Source: Auanema rhodensis (taxonomy: Eukaryota; Nematoda; Chromadorea; Rhabditida; Rhabditidae). Taken from it: 64,000 nt of DNA. The stretch spans positions 11,950,501 through 12,014,500 of the forward strand of contig OZ059896.1 in the NCBI GenBank assembly GCA_964057225.1. Direction: 5' to 3'. The notes beneath the pieces were generated by a model. The model was not told where the DNA came from. It saw only the letters and a program-made list of their open reading frames with translations, and ran no database searches. Positions 55,401-64,000 of the stretch are shown piece by piece (position 1 is the stretch's first letter; every line of letters starts with the position of its first letter). Position numbers and translations under genes: made by a program.

Positions 55401-58400
55401 CTTTCATTTTATTCCATATTTTAAACAATTTTATATTTCTACCACGAATTCATAACTTCATTTTTTAAATTTTTGATCATTAAAAAACATTTAAATTTCA
55501 ATATTGTGATGCTCAAAAACTGAAACAGTTGAATATTTTGTATTTTCTAAACCATTTTACTCCATCGCTTTTATTTAATTCCATATTTTGAACAATTTTA
55601 TATTTCTACCACGAATTCATAACTTCATTTTTTAAATTTTTAATCATTAAAAAACATTTAAATTTCAATATTGTGATGCTCAAAAACTGAAACATTTAAA
55701 TATTTTGTATTTTCTAAACCATTTCACTCCATCTCTTTCATTTAATTCCATATTTTAAACAATTTTATATTTCTACCGCTATTTCATAATTTCATTTTTT
55801 AAATTTTTAATCATTAAAAAACATTTAAATTTCAATATTGTGGTGCTCAAAAACTGAAACAGTTGAATATTTTGTAATTTCTAAACCATTTTACTCCATC
55901 GCTTTTATTTAATCCCATATTTTGAACAATTTTATATTTCTACCGCTATTTCATAATTTCATTTTTTGAATTTTTAATCATTAAAAAACATTTAAATTTC
56001 AATATTGTGATGCTCAAAAACTGAAACATTTAAATATTTTGTATTTTCTTAACCATTTCACTCCGTCTCTTTCATTTAATTCCATATTTTAAACTATTTT
56101 ATATTTCTACCACGAATTCATAACTTCATTTTTTAAATTTTTAATCATTGAAAAACATTTAAATTTCAATATTGTGGTGCTCAAAAACTGAAACAGTTGA
56201 ATATTTTGTAATTTCTAAACCATTTTACTCCATCGCTTTTATTTAATCCCATATTTTAAACAATTTTATATTTCTACCGCTATTTCATAATTTCATTTTT
56301 TAAATTTTTAATCATTAAAAAACATTTAAATTTCAATATTGTGATGCTCAAAAACTGAAACATTTAAATATTTTGTATTTTCTTAACCATTTCACTCCAT
56401 CTCTTTTATTTAATTCCATATTTTAAACAATTTTATATTTCTACCACGAATTCATAACTTCATTTTTTAAATTTTTGATCATTAAAAAACATTTAAATTT
56501 CAATATTGTGATGCTCAAAAACTGAAACAGGTGAATATTTTGTATTTTCTAAACCATTTTACTCCATCGCTTTTATTTAATTCCATATTTTGAACAATTT
56601 TATATTTCTACCACGAATTCATAACTTCATTTTTTAAATTTTTAATCATTAAAAAACATTTAAATTTCAATATTGTGATGCTCAAAAACTGAAACAGGTG
56701 AATATTTTGTATTTTCTAAACCATTTTACTCCATCGCTTTTATTTAATTCCATATTTTAAACAATTTTATATTTCTACCACGAATTCATAACTTCATTTT
56801 TTAAATTTTTAATCATTAAAAAACATTTAAATTTCAATATTGTGATGCTCAAAAACTGAAACATTTAAATATTTTGTATTTTCTAAACCATTTCACTCCA
56901 TCTCTTTCATTTAATTCCATATTTTAAACAATTTTATATTTCTACCGCTATTTCATAATTTCATTTTTTAAATTTTTAATCATTAAAAAACATTTAAATT
57001 TCAATATTGTGATGCTCAAAAACTGAAACATTTAAATATTTTGTATTTTCTAAACCATTTTACTCCATCTATTTTCTTTAATCCCATATTTTAAACAATT
57101 TTATATTTCTACCACGAATTCATATTTTCATTTTTTAAATTTTTAATCATTAAAAAACATTTAAATTTCAATATTGTGATGCTCAAAAACTGAAACAGTT
57201 AAATATTTTGTATTTTCTAAACCATTTTACTCCATCTATTTTCTTTAATCCCATATTTTAAACAATTTTATATTTCTACCGCTATTTCATAATTTCATTT
57301 TTTAAATTTTTAATCATCGAAAAACATTTAAATTTCACTATTGTGATGCTCAAAAACTGAAACATTTAAATATTTTGTGTTTTCTAAACCATTTCACTCC
57401 ATCTCTTTCATTTTATTCCATATTTTAAACAATTTTATATTTCTACCACGAATTCATAACTTCATTTTTTAAATTTTTGATCATTAAAAAACATTTAAAT
57501 TTCAATATTGTGATGCTCAAAAACTGAAACAGTTGAATATTTTGTATTTTCTAAACCATTTTACTCCATCGCTTTTATTTAATTCCATATTTTGAACAAT
57601 TTTATATTTCTACCACGAATTCATAACTTCATTTTTTAAATTTTTAATCATTAAAAAACATTTAAATTTCAATATTGTGATGCTCAAAAACTGAAACATT
57701 TAAATATTTTGTGTTTTCTAAACCATTTCACTCCATCTCTTTCATTTAATTCCATATTTTAAACAATTTTATATTTTTACCGCTATTTCATAATTTCATT
57801 TTTTAAATTTTTAATCATTAAAAAACATTTAAATTTCAATATTGTGGTGCTCAAAAACTGAAACAGTTGAATATTTTGTAATTTCTAAACCATTTTACTC
57901 CATCGCTTTTATTTAATCCCATATTTTAAACAATTTTATATTTCTACCGCTATTTCATAATTTCATTTTTTGAATTTTTAATCATTAAAAAACATTTAAA
58001 TTTCAATATTGTGATGCTCAAAAACTGAAACATTTAAATATTTTGTATTTTCTTAACCATTTCACTCCGTCTCTTTCATTTAATTCCATATTTTAAACAA
58101 TTTTATATTTCTACCACGAATTCATAACTTCATTTTTTAAATTTTTAATCATTAAAAAACATTTAAATTTCAATATTGTGGTGCTCAAAAACTGAAACAG
58201 TTGAATATTTTGTAATTTCTAAACCATTTTACTCCATCGCTTTTATTTAATCCCATATTTTAAACAATTTTATATTTCTACCGCTATTTCATAATTTCAT
58301 TTTTTAAATTTTTAATCATTAAAAAACATTTAAATTTCAATATTGTGATGCTCAAAAACTGAAACATTTAAATATTTTGTATTTTCTTAACCATTTCACT

Positions 58401-60888
58401 CCATCTCTTTTATTTAATTCCATATTTTAAACAATTTTATATTTCTACCACGAATTCATAACTTCATTTTTTAAATTTTTAATCATTAAAAAACATTTAA
58501 ATTTCAATATTGTGATGCTCAAAAACTGAAACATTTAAATATTTTGTATTTTCTAAACCATTTCACTCCATCTCTTTCATTTAATTCCATATTTTAAACA
58601 ATTTTATATTTCTACCACGAATTCATAACTTCATTTTTTAAATTTTTGATCATTAAAAAACATTTAAATTTCAATATTGTGATGCTCAAAAACTGAAAAA
58701 TTTAAATATTTTGTATTTTCTAAACCATTTCACTCCATCTCTTTCATTTAATTCCATATTTTAAACAATTTTATATTTCTACCACGAATTCATAAATTCA
58801 TTTTTTAAATTTTTAATCATTAAAAAACATTTAAATTTCAATATTGTGGTGCTCAAAAACTGAAACAGTTGAATATTTTGTATTTTCTAAACCATTTTAC
58901 TCCATCTATTTTATTTAATCCCATATTTTAAACAATTTTATATTTCTACCGCTATTTCATAATTTCATTTTTTAAATTTTTAATCATTAAAAAACATTTA
59001 AATTTCAATATTGTGATGCTCAAAAACTGAAACATTTAAATATTTTGTATTTTCTAAACCATTTCACTCCATCTCTTTCATTTAATTCCATATTTTAAAC
59101 CATTTTATATTTCTACCACGAATTCATAACTTCATTTTTTAAATTTTTAATCATTAAAATACATTTAAATTTCAATATTGTGGTGCTCAAAAACTGAAAC
59201 AGTTGAATATTTTGTAATTTCTAAACCATTTTACTGCATCTCTTTCATTTAATTCCATATTTTAAACAATTTTATATTTCTACCACGAATTCATAACTTC
59301 ATTTTTTAAATTTTTAATCATTAAAAAACATTTAAATTTCAATATTGTGGTGCTCAAAAACTGAAACAGTTGAATATTTTGTAATTTCTAAACCATTTTA
59401 CTCCATCGCTTTTATTTAATCCCATATTTTAAACAATTTTATATTTCTACCGCTATTTCATAATTTCATTTTTTAAATTTTTAATCATTAAAAAACATTT
59501 AAATTTCAATATTGTGATGCTCAAAAACTGAAACATTTAAATATTTTGTATTTTCTTAACCATTTCACTCCATCTCTTTCATTTAATTCCATATTTTAAA
59601 CAATTTTATATTTCTACCACGAATTCATAACTTCATTTTTTAAATTTTTAATCATTAAAAAACATTTAAATTTCAATATTGTGATGCTCAAAAACTGAAA
59701 CAGTTGAATATTTTGTATTTTCTAAACCATTTTACTCTATCTATTTTCTTTAATCCCATATTTTAAACAATTTTATATTTCTACCGCTATTTCATAATTT
59801 CATTTTTCAAATTTTTAATCATCGAAAAACATTTAAATTTCAATATTGTGATGCTCAAAAACTGAAACATTTAAATATTTTGTATTTTCTAAACCATTTC
59901 ACTCCATCTCTTTCATTTGATTCCATATTTTAAACAATTTTATATTCCTACCACGAATTCATAACTTCACTTTTTAAATTTTTGATCATTAAAAAATATT
60001 TAAATTTCAATATTGTGATGCTCAAAAACTGAAACATTTAAATATTTTGTATTTTCTAAACCATTTCACTCCATCTCTTTCATTTAATTCCATATTTTAA
60101 ACAATTTTATATTTCTACCACGAATTCATAACTTCATTTTTTAAATTTTTAATCATTAAAAAACATTTAAATTTCAATATTGTGGTGCTCAAAAACTGAA
60201 ACAGTTGAATATTTTGTAATTTCTAAACCATTTTACTCCATCGCTTTTATTTAATTCCATATTTTGAACAATTTTATATTTCTACCGCTATTTCAAAATT
60301 TCATTTTTTAAATTTTTAATCATTAAAAAACATTTAAATTTCAATATTGTGATGCTCAAAAACTGAAACATTTAAATATTTTGTATTTTCTTAACCATTT
60401 CACTCCATCTCTTTCATTTAATTCCATATTTTAAACAATTTTATATTTCTACCACGAATTCATAACTTCATTTTTTAAATTTTTGATCATTAAAAAACAT
60501 CTAAATTTCAATATTGTGATGCTCAAAAACTGAAACAGTTGAATATTTTGTAATTTCTAAACCATTTTACTCCATCGCTTTTATTTAATCCCATATTTTA
60601 AACAATTTTATATTTCTACCGCTATTTCATAATTTAATTTTTTAATTTTTAATCATTAAAAAACATTTAAATTTCAATATTGTGATGCTCAAAAACTGAA
60701 ACAGTTGAATATTTTGTATTTTCTAAACCATTTTACTCCATCTCTTTCATTTAGTTCCATACTTTAAACAAATTTATATTTCTACCACGAATTCATAACT
60801 TCACTTTTTAAATTTTTGATCATTAAAAAATATTTAAATTTCAATATTGTGATGCTCAAAAACTGAAACATTTAAATATTTTGTATTA
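40404..60888. repeat. 167-bp satellite array, about 122 copies
   Basis: Monomers repeat every 167 bp. The ACC of the TTTCTACC word falls at 40411, 40578, 40745, 43417, 45588, 48427, 51767, 59115 and 60117, all exact multiples; only one 1-nt loss (near 60640) shifts the last copies. Two main monomer forms (ACCGCTATTTCATAATTTCA and ACCACGAATTCATAACTTCA) and further variants are mixed. Each monomer has a TTTTTAATCATTAAAAA dyad or a variant. Higher-order repeats of 2, 5, 8 and 15 monomers are visible. No coding frames. Confidence 0.95.
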
Positions 60889-61092
60889 TATCCCATGTCT
60901 TAAGCTATTTATTTTCCAAATAACATATCTTCTCGGTAATCAATAAAACAAAAATTAACAGAAATCAACAGTATTTCGTAACACATTGTAAAATGAGCGT
61001 ATCATTACCCGTGGTGCTAACCAGTAATGACACGCCCCCTAACTAACACATAAACATCAGTTTTATTTTCCGACATACGCTGATCGGTCGCT

Positions 61093-63904
61093 ATGCCGTC
61101 TTCACGGGAACCTTCAACTCCCCGTGATTTGGATTCTTCGTCTCATTATTCGCGTTCGCCTTCGCGAGAGCAAGATATTCGACGTTCACGTTCTAGATCC
61201 GTTTCGTCATCTAGATCCTGTTCACTATCTCTCAGGCCTTTCAAGCGCCAGAGGCCTTGTCCTCAACCTAGCTCTGTTCCTCTACCTCCTTCAACTCCAG
61301 CCTCCAAGGAACGACCGGTTATCTCGCTTGCGGAAGATCTTCTTACTAACTTTGAACATCTCGCAGCTGGTATTACTCTCCTTCCTTCGGACCGCTCATC
61401 ACTAATTCAAGAACTCCCTCGCCCGGAATCCATCTTAGCAGATCTCCCGGTGTTGGACTCTAAACTTCAAAATCTTTTGGATGGCTCAACGAGATCATTT
61501 CATAAAGTATCAGAACAGGAGTTACGAGGACTTTACGAAAACGAGTTACAAGTTCTGAATATCGTTACTATTATCCGTTTTCTCGGATCCAATGATGAAG
61601 GTGGCCCACTTTCTCCGAAAGTTGCTGGTTATCTCTCAATTCTGGAACGCTTTGTCAGTGCAAATCTGCGCACTTTCTTAGGAGCAACTCGAGAGCTTGC
61701 CCTTCTCAGAATGGGATTCTCTCGCCCTTCACAGAGCATGCCGAACTATCGTAAAGTTGGCCTTAGTTCGTCTTCCTCCTTTGATACGGTACTAGGAGTA
61801 AGTCACTCCGCCTTTTAACCTTATATTATTTGTTTTACAGGCTCAGGCCGTGGAACTGTTTGGGCGAGCACTGCGAGCCGAACTGAGAAAACCTAACGAG
61901 GTTATGAAACACCGCTCGGAGCAATCTCAACGTCGTGTGGTACCATCGGACCGTAGACACACTGTTAATAGGAAAACTACTTCCCGCTCTGTTGCTCAAC
62001 GTACGAAGTTAGTTCCCTCCTTTTCTGCACGTTCATTAGCCAATCATTGTTCATTTTGGTTTTCTATTTCGTCTGATTTGTTCATTTTGCAATCAGTTAT
62101 TAATTATCGTTTACCATTTAACGGTTATCTACCTCCTTTGAGTAATTTTGATTCCTCGCTTAATAACTCGGTCTCTTCAAGAAACCTTGACTTATTGATA
62201 GTGGATATGCTGTCAGAAGGCACCATTAGACCTATTCAAAAAAATGAAAAGGTATTCTTATCCCCTGCTTTTGTTGTGCCCAAGAAAGATGGAGAGTTTC
62301 GCTTTATTTTGAATCTGAGACGACTCAATTCATATCTGCAGGACCTTCCCTTCAAGCTAGAATCAATTAAAGATGTATCACTATTGATACAACCATCGGA
62401 TTGGTTAGCTAAAATAGATTTTTCGTCTGCATATCATGCTGTTCCTATTGATCCAGAACATCAACCTTTCCTAGCTTTTCGAGCTGGAGGTTCTGGTTAT
62501 GTTTTTCAAGCCATGCCATTTGGCCTTAGTTCAGCTCCATTCACCTTTCATAAGATCGTTAGAGTCCTTGCTTCGTATTTACGAAGTAAAGGAGTTCGCA
62601 TTATTAACTATCTAGACGATTGGCTGTTTATTGGGTCATCTGTCACTCAAGTACAAGAGCATATTCAGTTAGCCTTGTGTTTATTCAAGCAATCTGGTTT
62701 CTCAGTTAACCACACTAAATCCATTTTAATCCCTACTCAAAGAATAGAATTTCTGGGAATCAATCTAAATGCCCAGGAAGGTACATGGTCAATACCAGTA
62801 TCAAAGTTAGATCGCATTCAAAATGCATTAGATCGGGTAAATAAACCAGACGCCACATTAAGATGTTTTGCATCCCTGTTGGGCTTATTGAACTTTACTG
62901 CTATTGTTCATCCCGAAATCAGTTTTTTCGTTCACTCTCTCCAACGTGCGCTAGGTGTGGTATCCTTGAAAGCTCTCTCTTCTTCCTTACACATTAACGA
63001 AAAGTTAAATAGATCGCGAGATTTGGACATAATCTTTCCTCAAGTTAAATTTATCTTGGAAACTGTAATGCATCTGCCTGTTTCGTTTTGTCCGTTTTCA
63101 CCTTCGATAACTATAACATCCGACGCTTCCTTGCGAGGATATGGAGGTTGTATGGACGGTCAACAAATTTCCGGAATCTGGTCTATTGAAGAAAAGAAAC
63201 TTCATATTAACTGGAGAGAACTGAGCGCTGCTTATAAAGCGGTTTCATTCTTCCTCAAATCTAAAAGTTACGTAGACGTGACCTTACTTCTTGATAACAT
63301 GTCGGCTATTGCTTATATTAACAAACGAGGAGGCACTCGTTCGGCTGAAGGCTCAGATATAGCCTTAAAGTTATGGGAATTTTGCACTGTCCGCGGTATC
63401 AGAATAAAAGCTTCTCATATTCCGGGACGACAAAATATTTCCGCCGACAAGTTATCGAGAGGACAGTTCTTAGATAGTGAGGAGTGGTCCTTACATGATG
63501 AAATCATTAAAGAAATATTCCTTGAATGGGGAACACCTAACATTGATCTGTTTGCTTCTTCAAATAATTTCAAATTAGATAGATATATTTCATACCTTCC
63601 AGACCCGGGAGCTTGCTTTATCAACTCCTTTGCCGTAAATTGGGCAGAAGTATCACAAGGATACGCTTACATTTTCCCTCCATTTTCAATGGTGGGGAAA
63701 GCAATAGCAAAGATTGTTCGAGATCGATGCAAAGCAATCTTAATAGCTCCGAACTGGACAAGTCAATATTGGTTCCCTACATTAAAGAAAATTCACAAGG
63801 AAGTACGGGTATTACAACACCCTTACCTCTTACGGAACCCAGTGGGAGAAGTTCACCCACTGTTGAAGAGCCACAACTTCCAGCTCTTAGCATGGAGAAT
63901 TTGA
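61093..63904 (+). CDS. DIRS Gag-Pol joined by a 43-nt intron (Gag, RT, RNase H, methyltransferase-like domain)
   Basis: Exon 1 is 61093-61797 and exon 2 is 61841-63904; the intron is GTAAGTCACTCC..TTTTACAG and the join is in frame (about 922 residues). Gag has an RS-rich N-terminus (SRSPSREQDIRRSRSRSVSS) and a helical core. Pol shows RT (FVVPKKDGEFRFILNLRRLN, KIDFSSAYHAVPI, YLDDWLF), DIRS RNase H (ITSDASLRGYGGCMDG, LLDNMSAIAYIN, HIPGRQNISADKLSR) and the DAM-like domain usual in DIRS elements (NIDLFASSNNFKLDRY, YIFPPFSMV, LIAPNWTSQYWFPTL). Left unspliced, the gag frame stops at 61818. No lesion seen. Confidence 0.85.
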
Positions 63905-64000
63905 CTGGCCTAATTCCTGATATATCTAATGATACCATGTCTCTATTCTTAAACTCCTGGGCTGCAGGAACTCGTAAGCAATATAATACAGCTCTTAAAA
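63727..64000 (+). CDS. DIRS tyrosine recombinase, N-terminal start (runs off the window)
   Basis: A second frame overlaps the end of pol. It is open from 63547 with ATGs at 63727 and 63892. The overlap is Pro/Ser/Thr-rich (TTPLPLTEPSGRSSPTVEEP), followed by LTGLIPDIS and SWAAGTRKQYNTALK, typical of the core-binding domain at the start of tyrosine recombinases (WaaxTrkqY). The catalytic domain lies beyond 64000. Which ATG is used is unknown. Confidence 0.65.
   Translation, partial: MQSNLNSSELDKSILVPYIKENSQGSTGITTPLPLTEPSGRSSPTVEEPQLPALSMENLTGLIPDISNDTMSLFLNSWAAGTRKQYNTALK

Larger units (their letters stand above)
60889..64000 (+). mobile_element. DIRS-like tyrosine-recombinase retrotransposon, 5' part
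   Basis: Begins at or near the satellite edge. A leader of about 200 bp (60889-61092) without a gene precedes gag; it probably includes the element's terminal repeat, which cannot be confirmed because the 3' end lies outside the window. Gag, RT/RNase H/methyltransferase-like and the start of recombinase follow in DIRS order. Confidence 0.8.

Noticed and set aside
40404..60888. CRISPR-like or coding repeat array
   Set aside because: No unique spacers, unit of 167 bp, no open frame, and eukaryotic context; it is an ordinary satellite in structure.

Overview
This is AT-rich eukaryotic DNA, most likely from an invertebrate animal; the species cannot be named from the sequence. I see no clear host gene. 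The window is almost wholly nested and rearranged mobile elements, plus about 20.5 kb of tandem satellite. Elements of four unrelated classes (Maverick/Polinton, Tc1, hAT, DIRS) carry spliceosomal-looking introns of only 40-46 nt, so the host probably splices very short introns.

Layout. 1-2856: a Maverick (Polinton) fragment with a three-exon gene of unknown function, a chromodomain integrase and a conserved Maverick protein. 2857-5155: a 5'-truncated Ty3/Gypsy element ending in an LTR. 5156-6057 and 23295-23634: the two halves of a Maverick major capsid gene, split by a 17.2-kb BEL/Pao composite (6058-23294) with an imperfect 5-bp target duplication. The composite holds BEL-1 (minus strand, with a phlebovirus-G2-like Env), which is itself broken by a second Gypsy fragment (10375-11745) and by BEL-2 (12525-19546, plus strand, two LTRs differing at four positions). 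23295-33052: the main Maverick, with capsid, minor capsid, adenain-like protease, a small membrane protein, penton-like protein, packaging ATPase, and an integrase cassette inside a 392-bp inverted repeat, followed by a second partial copy of the protease-to-penton segment. A Tc1 transposon sits in the ATPase and a probable solo LTR sits in the penton gene.

33053-40400: a Tc1-like transposase with one intron, two hAT copies (one a truncated duplicate), copies of a short element with internal tandem repeats, a possible solo LTR and a Tc1 tail. 40404-60888: about 122.6 copies of a 167-bp satellite in nearly perfect register with higher-order repeats. 60889-64000: the 5' part of a DIRS-like tyrosine-recombinase retrotransposon, with Gag and RT/RNase H/methyltransferase-like regions joined in frame by a 43-nt intron, and the start of an overlapping recombinase frame.

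Nearly every element is inactivated by frameshifts, stops, deletions or insertions. The DIRS element and the upstream Maverick three-exon gene look the most intact. The observations most worth following are a cyclin-type destruction-box motif at the N-terminus of the Maverick three-exon gene, an LTR built almost entirely of short perfect hairpins, a gag start codon lying in a stretch complementary to the 5' end of tRNA-Gly, the DIRS Gag/Gag-Pol intron, and the satellite that begins in the 3' tail of a Tc1 element.
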